The notes: generated by a model not told the origin, from the letters alone. DNA of 50,871 nt from Acidobacteriota bacterium (GCA_002730525.1 PCAK01000021.1:1-50871), one strand, 5' to 3'. Numbered from the stretch's first letter, positions 7,383 through 17,921 are shown. A program made the numbers and translations.

Positions 7383-9193
7383 CCGAGCCCGACGTCCGGA
7401 CGCTCGCCGATCTGCCGTTCCACGTCTCGGGCCGTTTCCCGAAGCCGATTCTTCTGCAGCGCTGCCGCGTCGACGGCACGGATGACCTGTCGAGCAAGGA
7501 AGTCTTCGAAGGGGTGCGCGACCTCAGTCTGGGCCTCGGCGCCCTCGGAGTCGGGGCGGGCGACAAGATCGCGTTGGTTTCGGAGAGTCGTCCCGAGTGG
7601 ACGATGACCGACCTGGCCATCCTCACCGCGGGTGCGATAACGGTGCCGCTCTATCCGACGCTGGGCGCCGAGCAGATGCGCGGCATCCTGGCGGACTCGG
7701 GCGCGCGGTTCGCCGTCGTCTCGGACGAGGAGCAGGCCGCCAAGCTCCGCAGCGTGCGGCAGAGCCTGCCGTCGCTGGAGGCCGTGGCCGTGATCGATCG
7801 CGGCGAGGGCGACACGCCGGGCGCCGGCGCGACCGAGATGCGGCTGTCGGTCGTGGCCGCGCGCGGTCACAAGCGTCTCATGACCGAGGGCGGGCTCGGG
7901 CGTCGGTACCGCGAGGTAACGGCGGGGCTCGACCCCGATGCGGTGGCGACGATCATCTACACGTCGGGCACGACGGGCGAGCCGAAGGGCGTGATGCTGA
8001 CGCATGCGAACATCCTGTCGAACGTCAAGGCGTCGCGGCAGGTCATTCCGATGACATCGGAGGATTGGGCGCTGTCGTTCCTGCCGCTCAGCCATTCCCT
8101 CGAGCGCACCGTGATGTATCTCTACCTCTACGACGGCGTGACGGTGGCATTCGCCGAGTCGCTCGAGACGATCGGGCGCGACCTGCAGGCGGTTGCGCCG
8201 ACCATCATGACCGGCGTCCCGCGGGTCTTCGAGAAGGTGCAGGCGCGGGTCCTCGAGTCGGTCGCCCAGGCTCCGGCCCTGCGCCGGAAGATCTTCGGGT
8301 GGGCACTAGGTGTCGGCTGGGGGCGGGCGTCGCGGGAACTCGCCGGCCAGTCGGTGCCCTGGCCCCTCCGGCTGCAGAATCGGCTGGCCGACCGGCTCGT
8401 CTTCGGCAAGATCCGGGCGCGTACCGGCGGAAACCTCCGGCTCATCGTCTCGGGCGGGGCGCCGCTCGGGCGCGCGCCGGCTGAGTTCTTCTGCGCGATT
8501 GGGATGCCGATCGCCGAGGGATACGGCCTGACGGAAACGGCGCCCGTGCTCACAGTCAATCCGCGCGAGGCGGTGCGGATCGGGACGGTGGGCCCGGCGA
8601 TCCCCGGCGTCGAGCTCAAGGTGGCGGCGGACGGCGAACTGCTGGCCCGTGGTCCGAACATCATGCCCGGATACTTCGGGAAGCCCGAGGCGACCGCCGA
8701 GGTGATCAAGGACGGGTGGTTCCACACGGGCGACATTGCCGAGATCGACGCCGACGGCTACGTCACGATCACCGATCGGAAGAAGGACCTGCTGGTGACC
8801 TCAGGCGGCAAGAACATCGCGCCGCAGCCGGTCGAGGGGCGGCTCAGGGCCAGCCCGCTCGTCGCCGAGGCGGTACTGATTGGTGACCGGCGCCAGTACG
8901 TGACCGCGCTGCTGCTGCCCGACCGCGCGCTGCTCGAGGAGCAGGTCCGTCGGGCCGGCGGGGAGGCCCCTGCCCTCGAGGTGCTCGTCGAGCGCGACGA
9001 TGTGCGGGCGTGGTACCAGGCCGTGGTCGACGAGGTGAACAAGAGCCTGGCCGGCTTCGAGCAGATCAAGCGCTTCGCGGTGTTGGCAGCCGAATTCTCG
9101 ATTGCGGGCGGGGAGTTGACGCCGACGATGAAGGTCCGCCGCCGCGTCGTCACCGAGCGGTGGCAAGCGGTGATCGACGGGTTGTACTCGTAG
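7379..9193 (+). CDS. long-chain fatty acid-CoA ligase (AMP-forming)
   Basis: An adenylate-forming enzyme that activates fatty acids to acyl-CoA for lipid synthesis or degradation. The 604-residue protein has the family motifs: the ATP loop [13 protein letters not shown] (about 193-205), the A5-type [44 protein letters not shown] and the C-terminal lysine region ([10 protein letters not shown]). Length and [15 protein letters not shown]-like motifs fit the FadD/FadD15-like group. It is translationally coupled to moaC and ends 9 bases before the convergent lepB stop. Confidence 0.92.
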   Translation: MTEPDVRTLADLPFHVSGRFPKPILLQRCRVDGTDDLSSKEVFEGVRDLSLGLGALGVGAGDKIALVSESRPEWTMTDLAILTAGAITVPLYPTLGAEQMRGILADSGARFAVVSDEEQAAKLRSVRQSLPSLEAVAVIDRGEGDTPGAGATEMRLSVVAARGHKRLMTEGGLGRRYREVTAGLDPDAVATIIYTSGTTGEPKGVMLTHANILSNVKASRQVIPMTSEDWALSFLPLSHSLERTVMYLYLYDGVTVAFAESLETIGRDLQAVAPTIMTGVPRVFEKVQARVLESVAQAPALRRKIFGWALGVGWGRASRELAGQSVPWPLRLQNRLADRLVFGKIRARTGGNLRLIVSGGAPLGRAPAEFFCAIGMPIAEGYGLTETAPVLTVNPREAVRIGTVGPAIPGVELKVAADGELLARGPNIMPGYFGKPEATAEVIKDGWFHTGDIAEIDADGYVTITDRKKDLLVTSGGKNIAPQPVEGRLRASPLVAEAVLIGDRRQYVTALLLPDRALLEEQVRRAGGEAPALEVLVERDDVRAWYQAVVDEVNKSLAGFEQIKRFAVLAAEFSIAGGELTPTMKVRRRVVTERWQAVIDGLYS

Positions 9194-9202
9194 AGACGGT
9201 CT

Positions 9203-9964
9203 TCAGAACAACCGGGCGGTGGGAATCGGCCACCAGCGGATCTGCACCTTGCCGATGATGTACTTCTTCGGCACCATCCCCCAGTGCCGGCTGTCGGAAC
9301 TGTTGTTCCGGTGGTCGCCCATCACGAAGTAGTAGCCCTCGGGCACGATCTGCGGCCCGTAGTCCTCGTAACTGCGGAAATCCGGCGGCACGTACTCGTC
9401 GCGGACCGGCACGTCGTTCACGAAGACGCTGCCGTTGTCGATCCGCACAGTGTCACCCGCTTCCGCGATCACCCGCTTGACGAACGACTTGTCGGGGTCG
9501 AGCGGGTAGTAGAGCATGACAATCTCGCTGCGGCGCGGCGCGGTCAGCCGGTAGAGCAGCTTATTGACGATGAGCCGATCCTGGTCGGCCAGGGTCGGGG
9601 CCATGCTCTGGCCTTCGACGCGCGCCACCTGGAAGCCGAAGGTGACGATGAGCGTCGCGTAGACCGCGGCGGAGGCCAGCGTCTTGAGCCAGGCCACGAA
9701 TTCCATCACCACCCAACTGATGATCGTCGGCTTCGACGGCAGTTCGGTGGCCGGCGGCTGCGCGTGAACCGGGACGGGCGGCGCGGCCTCTCCAGGCTGT
9801 GCCGGATCCGCTTGCGTCTGGCTGGGGGGCTCCGACTGCGGCTCGGCCTCGTGCTGCTCGAGACTCAGGCGCAGCCGCTCCTCCCGCCCCGTGTCGGGCG
9901 TCGAGGAAGGCCAGTCAGGCGCGCGCCAGGCGCCGTCATCCGGTGGTGATTTCGGGTCGGTCAT
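9203..9964 (-). CDS. lepB: signal peptidase I
   Basis: Signal peptidase I removes signal peptides from exported proteins at the outer face of the inner membrane. The 253-residue protein has one transmembrane segment (about 92-111), the nucleophile Ser120 in EGQSMAPTL, the general base Lys163 in SFVKRVIA and the family box GDHRNNSSDSRHWG (216-229). The first 80 residues are an unusual Pro/Glu/Gln-rich, probably disordered cytoplasmic extension. The gene lies 37 bases downstream of the LytTR regulator on the same strand and may share its transcript. Confidence 0.94.
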   Translation of the reverse strand: MTDPKSPPDDGAWRAPDWPSSTPDTGREERLRLSLEQHEAEPQSEPPSQTQADPAQPGEAAPPVPVHAQPPATELPSKPTIISWVVMEFVAWLKTLASAAVYATLIVTFGFQVARVEGQSMAPTLADQDRLIVNKLLYRLTAPRRSEIVMLYYPLDPDKSFVKRVIAEAGDTVRIDNGSVFVNDVPVRDEYVPPDFRSYEDYGPQIVPEGYYFVMGDHRNNSSDSRHWGMVPKKYIIGKVQIRWWPIPTARLF

Positions 9965-10001
9965 CTCTGACAGGTCATCGGCGGTGCGGCCTGCGGGTTG
10001 C

Positions 10002-10775
10002 TCAGAGGCTCAGGTAGTCCCGCAACCGCTTGGTCTGCGCCCGGCTGACCGGGATCTCGGTGGCCTTCGCATCCTTCATCTTCAAGATGTAGTTGCGGCT
10101 GAACCAGGGCACGATCTCCTTCACCTTGTTGATGTTCACGACGTGCGACCGGTGCACCCGCCAGAAGATCGCCGGGTCCAGATTGGCCTGCAACTCGTCG
10201 AGCGTCCGGTGGTTGGACGTGCCCACCAGGTTCGCCGTGACAATTGTAATCGCATCGTCGATGAGCGACACGTAAATGATGTCGTCGGCCTTGACCAGGA
10301 CGAACCGGTCGTCCACTTTGACGGCGACGCGGTCCCGGCGGTTCTGCTTCTGGGCGACCAGGTCGACCAGCCTCTCCAGATCCTCCGCCGCCAGCCCGGG
10401 CGCGGGTGTCTGGGGTCGGCTCCTGACCCGGTCGACCGCCTTCGCGAGCCGTGAGGCCTCGACCGGCTTGAGGAGATAGTCGACGGCATTGACCTCAAAG
10501 GCCTCGAGGGCGTGCTGGTCGTAGGCGGTGACGAAGACGATCTGCGCGCGTGCCCGCTCGGTCAGCAGTTCGCGGGCGACCTGGAACCCAGTCAGGCCGG
10601 GCATCTGAACGTCCAGAAAGACCACGTCGGGATCGAGGTCGCCGATGATGCGCAGCGCCTCGGGACCGTCGCCGGCCTGGCCGATGACGCTGAGGTCGTC
10701 GAACTGCTCCAGCAGGAAGCAGAGTTCCTCGCGCGCGAGCTGCTCGTCGTCGACGACGACGGTGCGGAGATCCAT
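10002..10775 (-). CDS. LytTR-family response regulator
   Basis: A 257-residue regulator with a receiver domain (acidic pair D9-D10, phospho-acceptor D55 in FLDVQMPG, T83, K103) and a C-terminal LytTR DNA-binding domain. The LytTR signature is visible from about residue 150: ADDIIYVSLIDDAITIVT, FWRVHRSHVVNINKV and PVSRAQTKRLRDYL. LytTR regulators bind direct repeats upstream of cell-wall, autolysis and virulence-type genes. It lies 6 bases behind its partner kinase, so the pair is cotranscribed and coupled. Confidence 0.93.
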   Translation of the reverse strand: MDLRTVVVDDEQLAREELCFLLEQFDDLSVIGQAGDGPEALRIIGDLDPDVVFLDVQMPGLTGFQVARELLTERARAQIVFVTAYDQHALEAFEVNAVDYLLKPVEASRLAKAVDRVRSRPQTPAPGLAAEDLERLVDLVAQKQNRRDRVAVKVDDRFVLVKADDIIYVSLIDDAITIVTANLVGTSNHRTLDELQANLDPAIFWRVHRSHVVNINKVKEIVPWFSRNYILKMKDAKATEIPVSRAQTKRLRDYLSL

Positions 10776-10781
10776 GGGTGT

Positions 10782-12104
10782 CTAGGCGGTCACCTGTTCC
10801 GCGGCCACCAGCTCGGGAATCTCGATCCGGACGCAGGTGCCGTGGCCGGGCGTGCTGTCGAGCTTGAGCTGGTAGTTGGCGCCATAGATCACCCGCAGAC
10901 GCTCGTTGACGTTCTTGAGGCCGATGCCGCCCGAGGACGCCAGGTCCAGCTTCGGGTTCTGGGGCAGGCCGGTGCCGTTGTCGATGACTTCGATGATCGC
11001 GTGCCCCGCCTCGCGCACGCTGCGAATCGTCAGCCGCCCCTGCCCCACCTTGGGCGACAGGCCGTGCTTGATCGAGTTCTCGACCAGCGGCTGCAAGATC
11101 ATGCTGGGCACCACGACGTCCAGCGTGTCGGGGCCGATCTGCTTGTCGACGACGAGCGTGGGGCCGAATCGCACCGTCTCGATGTCGAGATACTCGTCGA
11201 TCGAGGCGAGCTCCTCGCGGAGCGTGACGAAGTGGTTGTGACTGCGCAGCAGTCGGCGGAGCAGTCCGGAGAGCTTGGTGATGACCATCCGGGCCTGGTC
11301 GGGCTGCGAGCGGATGAGCGAGGACGCCGACGTCAGCGTGTTGAAGAGAAAGTGCGGATTGATCTGGCTCGCCAGCGCCTCGACCTTGGCCGCCATCAAC
11401 AGCTTCTCCTGTTCCTGCAGCCGGTGCTCGATCCGGGCGCTGTTCCAGATCTTGATCGGCAGTGCCACCGAGAGTACGACGCCAAGCAACGTCAGCACCC
11501 ACATGACCGGGGTCGCCGCTTCGAGATAGAACAGCCGGCCCGTGAAGCGGTAGCCGAGGGCGTGGCGGAGCAGTTCGAGCGAGATCGGCGCGGTCAGCAG
11601 CGGCACCTGCCAGTCGATCTGAAACGACCGGACGAAGCGCCAGGCGCGGCGGTGCAGGTCGGTGAAGACGAACGGCGAGAACTGCCAGATTGCCTCTTTC
11701 GGGCACGCCTCGCGCAGGCCGCCGCCGGCGAAGCCGCAGCCAATGGCGAAGGGCAGCGCGACGAACTCGCCGGCGAGCAGCGCCGGGATGCCGGCCAGCG
11801 ATCCAACGATGACTCCGGTGTAGGGGCCGGCGATGAGCCCGGCGATGAAGGCGCCGGCCAGGGTCAGGTCGGCGGCCTGATAGCCGAGCAGTAGCCGAGA
11901 GACCACCCCGGTGCTCACAGGCACGCCGAACGCGAAGGCGAAGATCAACCGCTCACGCCAGGCGCGGCGCTCAGTGAGCAGCAGTCGGCGGAACCAGCGG
12001 AACCGGACGAGCATCGTCGCGACGACCGCGACGACTGCCAGCTTCACCATCAACGTGGTGAGCAGGAACTGCGTGGCCGAGAGAAATCTGGCTTCTTCTG
12101 GCAC
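10782..12104 (-). CDS. LytS-type sensor histidine kinase
   Basis: A 440-residue membrane kinase. Residues 10-220 hold six or so hydrophobic helices of the 5TM/LytS sensing type. The kinase core follows: phospho-acceptor H251 in NPHFLFNTL (His_kinase domain), N-box LVENSIKHGL, and ATP-lid glycine motifs DNGTGLP and GGIGLKNVNERL. It should phosphorylate the adjacent LytTR regulator. I use the GTG at 12104; an ATG at 12050 (MVKLAVVAVV) is a possible alternative that would trim a short polar N-terminus. The promoter lies only 14 bases upstream, which fits a nearly leaderless mRNA. Confidence 0.92.
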   Translation of the reverse strand: MPEEARFLSATQFLLTTLMVKLAVVAVVATMLVRFRWFRRLLLTERRAWRERLIFAFAFGVPVSTGVVSRLLLGYQAADLTLAGAFIAGLIAGPYTGVIVGSLAGIPALLAGEFVALPFAIGCGFAGGGLREACPKEAIWQFSPFVFTDLHRRAWRFVRSFQIDWQVPLLTAPISLELLRHALGYRFTGRLFYLEAATPVMWVLTLLGVVLSVALPIKIWNSARIEHRLQEQEKLLMAAKVEALASQINPHFLFNTLTSASSLIRSQPDQARMVITKLSGLLRRLLRSHNHFVTLREELASIDEYLDIETVRFGPTLVVDKQIGPDTLDVVVPSMILQPLVENSIKHGLSPKVGQGRLTIRSVREAGHAIIEVIDNGTGLPQNPKLDLASSGGIGLKNVNERLRVIYGANYQLKLDSTPGHGTCVRIEIPELVAAEQVTA

Positions 12105-12118
12105 GGGTTGGTTGAAAA

Positions 12119-12148
12119 ACTATAGCGAGCGCGCCGCGGGAGTGTCAA
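12119..12148 (-). promoter_or_regulatory. promoter of the LytS-LytR type operon
   Basis: On the minus strand TTGACA (12148-12143), an 18-base spacer and TATAGT (12124-12119) form a near-consensus sigma-70 promoter. The predicted transcript begins about 8 bases before the GTG start at 12104. Confidence 0.68.
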
Positions 12149-12294
12149 ACGGGACCGATCACGAAACGTCTTTTGAGTGAACAAGTTAGACCGGATCGTC
12201 GTCGAACCAGGTGGGGCGGTGGACCGCAAGGCGTTGACCTCAGGCCGTCGTTCGACCGAAGAAAGGAAGCAGAGGTCGGGCAGGGCGTGCTGCC

Positions 12295-12323
12295 TTGCCC
12301 CTCTGGGACCAGATGGGTATAGT
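12295..12323 (+). promoter_or_regulatory. promoter of the PmtA-like gene, overlapped by an inverted repeat
   Basis: TTGCCC (12295-12300), 17 bases and TATAGT (12318-12323) make a good sigma-70 promoter. The -35 box is part of an imperfect inverted repeat spanning 12270-12305 (CAGAG and GGGCAGGGC facing TGCCTTGCCC and CTCTG), so a regulator could bind over it. The remaining part of the gap, 12149-12269, shows nothing recognisable. Confidence 0.55.
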
Positions 12324-12384
12324 CGTGGGCCTTGCTTCTCCCGTGCGTGGCGAAGAGGTGGAGTGAGGTCCAGCGCGCGCACGG

Positions 12385-12404
12385 CGCGACCCGACAGGGT
12401 CGCG
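12385..12404 (+). other. leader hairpin before the PmtA-like gene
   Basis: CGCGACCC and GGGTCGCG form a perfect 8-bp stem with a GACA loop. It lies in the predicted leader and ends 10 bases before the GGAGG ribosome binding site. It may stabilise the mRNA or tune translation. Confidence 0.4.
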
Positions 12405-12428
12405 AACCAGTAACGGAGGCGTCTTCTT

Positions 12429-13133
12429 TTGGTATCGCTGTTCGGGCAAGACTCGGTGTCGAGCGACGACGTCGTCGTGTCGTCGGACGCCGCCACGCGC
12501 ACGCTCTCGGTCGTCTCCGTGGAAACCGGGTTCGTGAGGCGTGTCTACGAACGCATCTCGTCGGTCTACGACCTGATCTACGGCTGGACGCTGCACCCCG
12601 GCCGCCTGCAGACGATCAAGCGCCTGTCGATCAACACCGACGACGAGGTCCTCGAAGTTGGGGTCGGCAACGGGATCAACGCCCTGCTGTACCCGCGCGA
12701 CTGTCACGTCACCGGCATTGACCTGTCGCATTCGATGCTGGAGGGCGCGCAGCGTCGGCTCGATCGCCACGGCGTTAGCAACGTCCGGCTGAAGCAAATG
12801 GACGCCACGAAGCTGCGGTTTGCCGATTGTTCGTTCGACCTCGTCTACGCGCCCTACGTGATCAGCGTCGTTTCGGATCCCGTCGCCGTGGTGCAAGAGA
12901 TGCACCGGGTCTGTCGGCCCGGGGGGCGCATCATCGTGCTGAGCCACTTCCTCAGCGAGCACAGGCTGCTGGCGCGGATCGAACGGTTGCTGTCGCCACT
13001 CACCGTGCACGTCGGCTTCAAGGCTGATCTCGATCTGCCGGCGTTCCTGGTCCAGGCCGAGCTGGATCCCATCTCGATCGAGAAGGTCAACATTCCGCGC
13101 ATCTGGTCGCTCGTGACCTTCGTCAAGCACTGA
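12429..13133 (+). CDS. class I SAM methyltransferase, PmtA-like (phosphatidylethanolamine N-methyltransferase)
   Basis: A 234-residue cytoplasmic methyltransferase. After a variable N-terminus of about 35 residues come RVYERISSVYDLIYGWTLHPGR, motif I EVLEVGVGNGINALLYP, motif II TGIDLSHSML, and motif IV DCSFDLVYAPYVISVV. The YDxxYGWxLHPGR-like opening and the HFLSEH loop after motif VI are the pattern of bacterial PmtA enzymes, which methylate phosphatidylethanolamine stepwise toward phosphatidylcholine. The substrate is inferred; ubiquinone/menaquinone methyltransferases are related. The TTG start is supported by GGAGG 9 bases upstream. The gene stands alone with its own promoter. Confidence 0.75.
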   Translation: MVSLFGQDSVSSDDVVVSSDAATRTLSVVSVETGFVRRVYERISSVYDLIYGWTLHPGRLQTIKRLSINTDDEVLEVGVGNGINALLYPRDCHVTGIDLSHSMLEGAQRRLDRHGVSNVRLKQMDATKLRFADCSFDLVYAPYVISVVSDPVAVVQEMHRVCRPGGRIIVLSHFLSEHRLLARIERLLSPLTVHVGFKADLDLPAFLVQAELDPISIEKVNIPRIWSLVTFVKH

Positions 13134-13280
13134 CCCCGCAGCCCGTCGTTTCCGAGGCCGCGCACCGCGCGGCGCTTCCGTAGACCTCCATGCCGTCGCG
13201 GCTCACGCCGTTTGAGGGTCCGCGGCGCCGACGGCGCCTCTCGTCTGCCTCGGCTCCGGGTTGCGGAACGGGCGCTGCGC

Positions 13281-13286
13281 TATAAT
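13281..13286 (+). promoter_or_regulatory. -10 box upstream of the eight-gene TPR-VWA operon
   Basis: A perfect TATAAT with a TTGCGG 14 bases upstream, a short spacer. It is the only obvious promoter in the 310-base gap before the operon and predicts a leader of about 150 bases. The gap also holds a GGCGCC-GAC-GGCGCC palindrome (13224-13238). The reading frame is open from 13261, so a longer N-terminus starting at 13303 cannot be excluded. Confidence 0.5.
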
Positions 13287-13443
13287 CGGATCGATTTCTA
13301 GCATGTCTGTTGCAGTCAGTGGTGGAACTCTCGCGTCGTACCGAGACCGTCGAGGCGCCCGCCCCGCTAGGCGCGAGGAGGGAACGTGCCGGGAGCATTT
13401 GACCGACGAGGAACGCCGCGGGGCGGGATGCATCGACGGTCGA

Positions 13444-16023
13444 ATGCAGCGTGAGTTTCACCGCGGACTGCTAGTCACCCGGGCTCTCTCCTCCGCCTTC
13501 ATCGTCGCGACGGTCGTTTCCGCGATAGGGCCGGGTCCGGCCGGCGCGCAGGCGCCCGACGGCCAGCCTGCGGCCGTCAGCGAAGCCTCCGAACGCCACG
13601 AGTTTCTGCGTGCCGCGCGGCGCGCGCTCGCGCACGGCGATATCGCCGAGGCGGAGGACCTGGCTAACGCGCGCGAGGTCAATGACGCTGCGGCGGCGGC
13701 GGTGCGCGGCCGGATTGCCACCGGTCGTGGCGACTTCTCCGAGGCTGAGCGGCTGCTCGTGCCGGCGGCGGGCGCCGACCCCACGGGCGAGGCCGCGCTC
13801 GAACTGGGCCTGCTGATGGTTCGACTCGGCCGGGGTGAGGAAGCGCTGACGAGCCTGGCGCCGATCATTGCCACCGCGGCACGACGCCGGGTCGACGTCG
13901 AGTTGCTGCGCGTTGCGGAGGCCGCACGCGCGCTCGGACGCTTCCGCGATGCTAATACCTACTTCCGGCGCGCGGCCTCGGTGGCTGCGCAAGATCCGGC
14001 GATCAATACCGCCTGGGGCGAGTTGTTTCTCGAGAAGTACAACACGCAGGATGCGGTCCGATCGTTCCAGACCGCACTGGCCGCCGATTCCGAGTGGGCG
14101 CCCGCGCATATCGGTCTCGCCCGCGCGCTCGCCAGCGAGAATCCGCCGGCTGCGGCAGAGACCGCCGGCCGTGCGCTCGAGATCGACGAGTCCTCAGAAG
14201 CCGCCTACCTCCTGCTGGCCGAACTGGCGCTCGATGAACGGCGCTACGACGACGCCGGCGAGATGATCGAGCAGGCGCTCGAGATCAATCCCAACAGCTT
14301 GGAGGCGCGCGCGCTGCGTGGCGCCATCGCCTACGTCGAGGATCGGCTGCCGGACTTCGGCAACGAGGTGCAGGGCGTCCTCGCGCTGAATCCCACCTAT
14401 GGCAAGGTCTACCGCGTGGCCGGCGCCCAGGCCGCGAGTCACTACCGGTTCGACGAAGCGGTCCAGCTCGTCCGGCGGTCGCTGGAGTTGTCGCCAGACA
14501 GCTCGCTGGCGCAGGCCGAACTGGGGATGCACCTGCTACGGACCGGTGATGAGGCCGGCGCGCGCGAGACCCTCGAGCGCTCGTTCAAAGTGGATCCGTT
14601 CAGCGTCGTCACCTTCAATCTGTTGCGGATGCTCGACGCCGTCGACGAGTTCGAGACGATCGAGGCGGGGAACCTGGTGGTGCGCCTGCATCCCGACGAG
14701 GCGCCGGTGCTGGGTGAGTACGTCGTCTCGCTCGCGTCCGAGGCGCTCGACACGCTGTCGGCGCGCTACGGCGTCGAGGTGGACGGCTCGGTGCTGGTCG
14801 AAGTGTTCCCGCGGCACGACGACTTCGCCGTGCGCAACGTCGGACTGCCCGGGATGATCGGCGCGCTCGGCGCCTGCTTCGGTCGAGTGGTGACGATGGA
14901 TTCGCCAAGAGCCCGGCCGCCGGGGACGTTCAACTGGCAGGCGACGCTCTGGCACGAGATGGCGCACGTCATCACGCTGCAGATGTCGCGGAACCGTGTG
15001 CCGCGCTGGCTGACCGAGGGCATTTCGGTCTACGAAGAGGGGCTGGCCGAGCCGGCCTGGGGCCGCGACATGGAGTTGACGTTCGCGCAGGCGCTCGAGG
15101 CGGGCGAGACACTGCCGCTCAGCGAGCTGAACGCGGGCTTCACGGAGCCCGAGACGATCTCGCTCGCCTATTACGAGGCGTCGCTGCTCGTGGAGCATCT
15201 CGCCGATCTTTACGGCGAAACGGTGCTGCACGACCTCCTGCGTGGCTACGGCGATGGGCTCGACACCGACGCGGCGCTCGACCGGGCGGCCGGTGTCGAC
15301 TTCGACGACCTCCAGGCGACGTTCGACGTGGCGCTCGAAACGCGATTCGGCGATCTGCGCCAGGCGCTCCGCCAACCGGTGTCCGGAACGCTGCCCGAGG
15401 CCGGGAACGAACTGGAGATGCTGAGCGCGCTGGCGACGACCTATCCTGGCAGCTACGCCATTCAGGTGACCTACGGCCACGCGCTCTATCAGGCGGGCGA
15501 CCTCGACGATGCGGTCGAGGTGCTGGAGCGCGCGTCGGTGCTCGTGCCGATTGCGACCGGGGCGAACAGTCCGCGCGCGCTGCTGGCCGACATCGCGATC
15601 AGGCAGGAGGACCGCGAGCGCGCGATGCGCGAGCTGGCCGGATTGCTGGAGTACGACCACCGCGATATCGAAGTGGCGCGGCGACTGGCGGCGCTGGCCG
15701 AGGAAACCGGTCACACCGGGTATCAACGAACGGCCTATGAACGGATCATCGGCATCGATCCGTTCGACTCGGTGCCACACGCCGCGCTCGGCCGGCTCGC
15801 GATGGGCCGCGGTGAGATCCCGACCGCGATCCGGGAGTTTCGCGCCGCGCTGGCGGCCGGGCCCGTGGACGCCGTCGTAGCGCGCTGCGATCTCGCTGAG
15901 AGCCTGCTGGAAGCCGGAGAGATCGACGAGGCCAAGCGCCACGCGCTGGCCGCGCTGGAGCTGGCGCCGTCCTACGAACGCGGTCAGGAGTTGTTGCTGC
16001 GGACCGTCGGAGAAGTGCCGTGA
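13444..16023 (+). CDS. exported TPR-repeat protein with a gluzincin (peptidase MA-like) domain
   Basis: A 859-residue protein. I choose the ATG at 13444 because it begins a signal peptide (basic RGLLVTR, hydrophobic SAFIVATVV, cleavage after AGAQA). Residues 45-380 and 640-855 are TPR-type helical pairs. Between them is a metallopeptidase domain with H504-E-M-A-H508 and the downstream glutamate in WLTEGISVYEEGL, the zinc ligands of gluzincins. TPR arrays flanking a protease suggest a periplasmic scaffold that presents substrates. It is the first gene of the operon and its stop overlaps the next start (GTGA). Confidence 0.87.
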   Translation: MQREFHRGLLVTRALSSAFIVATVVSAIGPGPAGAQAPDGQPAAVSEASERHEFLRAARRALAHGDIAEAEDLANAREVNDAAAAAVRGRIATGRGDFSEAERLLVPAAGADPTGEAALELGLLMVRLGRGEEALTSLAPIIATAARRRVDVELLRVAEAARALGRFRDANTYFRRAASVAAQDPAINTAWGELFLEKYNTQDAVRSFQTALAADSEWAPAHIGLARALASENPPAAAETAGRALEIDESSEAAYLLLAELALDERRYDDAGEMIEQALEINPNSLEARALRGAIAYVEDRLPDFGNEVQGVLALNPTYGKVYRVAGAQAASHYRFDEAVQLVRRSLELSPDSSLAQAELGMHLLRTGDEAGARETLERSFKVDPFSVVTFNLLRMLDAVDEFETIEAGNLVVRLHPDEAPVLGEYVVSLASEALDTLSARYGVEVDGSVLVEVFPRHDDFAVRNVGLPGMIGALGACFGRVVTMDSPRARPPGTFNWQATLWHEMAHVITLQMSRNRVPRWLTEGISVYEEGLAEPAWGRDMELTFAQALEAGETLPLSELNAGFTEPETISLAYYEASLLVEHLADLYGETVLHDLLRGYGDGLDTDAALDRAAGVDFDDLQATFDVALETRFGDLRQALRQPVSGTLPEAGNELEMLSALATTYPGSYAIQVTYGHALYQAGDLDDAVEVLERASVLVPIATGANSPRALLADIAIRQEDRERAMRELAGLLEYDHRDIEVARRLAALAEETGHTGYQRTAYERIIGIDPFDSVPHAALGRLAMGRGEIPTAIREFRAALAAGPVDAVVARCDLAESLLEAGEIDEAKRHALAALELAPSYERGQELLLRTVGEVP

Positions 16024-16886
16024 CGGCGGTGCGGTCGAGCGCCGGTTGGAGCCGTGGCTGGAGCTATACCTGGAACGTGGCGTGGCGGCGACGGTCCCTT
16101 CGGGTGGTGTCGGGCCTGGCGTTGGTGGCGGCTGTCGCGATGGTGGCGGAGCCGATCGCGGCGCGTGTCGCCGACCAGATCCCGATCGTGTCGGGCGGCC
16201 GATTCGCTGGCCTCGAGTGGACGTTCGTCCGCGTCAGGTACAACTCGTGGGCGATGGACGAAGCCCGGTTCCGGCAGTACTGGAACGAACCGTGGGCGAT
16301 CGACGCCCCGGCGGCCGAGCAGAATCTCTCGCGACGGTTGTCGCGGATCACGTCGATTCAGGTGCACGACCCGATCGTGCTGACCCTCGACGATCCGCGG
16401 ATCTGGGAGTACCCGTGGCTCTACTTCGTCGAGCCGGGCAACCTCGAGTTGCAGCCAGGCGACGTTGAGACCTTGCGCGAGTTCCTGGCGCGCGGCGGCA
16501 CGATCACATTCGACGATTTTCATGGTCCGCTCGAGTGGGACCACTTCGTCGCGCAGGTCGGTCAGATCGTGCCCGGCCGTGAGATCGTCGAACTGGATAC
16601 CGACCACCCGATCTTTCACTGCTTCTACAGCGTCGACAAGTATCCGCAGATTCCCGGGCTGGGCGCGTTCTTCAGCGGCCGTACCTGGGAGAAGGGTGGC
16701 TTCGTGCCGCGCCTCCGCGCCGTGCTCGACGACGACGGGCGGCCGATGATGCTCATCAACTGGAACACCGACATGGGCGACGGCTGGGAATGGTCGAACG
16801 CGGAGGAGTATCCCGGCTACATCCAGTACACCGGGCAGTCGTACCGGATGATGATCAACGAGATCATCTACGCGCTGACCCATTAG
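16020..16886 (+). CDS. DUF4159 domain protein, membrane anchored
   Basis: A 288-residue protein with one N-terminal transmembrane anchor (about 28-45) and a large extracytoplasmic domain of the DUF4159 type. Visible hallmarks are FAGLEWTFVRVRYNSW, the DDPRIWEYPWLYFVEPG segment, EFLARGGTITFDDFHGP and the C-terminal YRMMINEIIYALTH. The fold is related to class I glutamine-amidotransferase-like domains, but no catalytic triad is evident. DUF4159 genes commonly lie in front of MoxR genes. The GTG start overlaps the upstream stop, and MoxR follows after 23 bases. Molecular function unknown. Confidence 0.88.
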   Translation: MTAVRSSAGWSRGWSYTWNVAWRRRSLRVVSGLALVAAVAMVAEPIAARVADQIPIVSGGRFAGLEWTFVRVRYNSWAMDEARFRQYWNEPWAIDAPAAEQNLSRRLSRITSIQVHDPIVLTLDDPRIWEYPWLYFVEPGNLELQPGDVETLREFLARGGTITFDDFHGPLEWDHFVAQVGQIVPGREIVELDTDHPIFHCFYSVDKYPQIPGLGAFFSGRTWEKGGFVPRLRAVLDDDGRPMMLINWNTDMGDGWEWSNAEEYPGYIQYTGQSYRMMINEIIYALTH

Positions 16887-16909
16887 TGACACGAACGGAC
16901 GAGCGGCGC

Positions 16910-17920
<1,011 letters not shown>

Positions 17921-17921
17921 G

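Noticed and set aside
10512-11894. A 460-codon plus-strand frame antisense to the kinase and regulator
   Set aside because: Asp/Arg/Leu/Glu/Gln-rich shadow of the LytS/LytR genes. No motif and no ribosome binding site.
13224-13238. GGCGCC-GAC-GGCGCC palindrome as a terminator after the PmtA-like gene
   Set aside because: Only 6 bp, three-base loop, no T-tract. Such palindromes are expected in DNA of this composition.
14536-15942. A 468-codon minus-strand frame inside the TPR-gluzincin gene
   Set aside because: Shadow frame; the plus-strand frame has a signal peptide, TPR repeats and a zinc motif.
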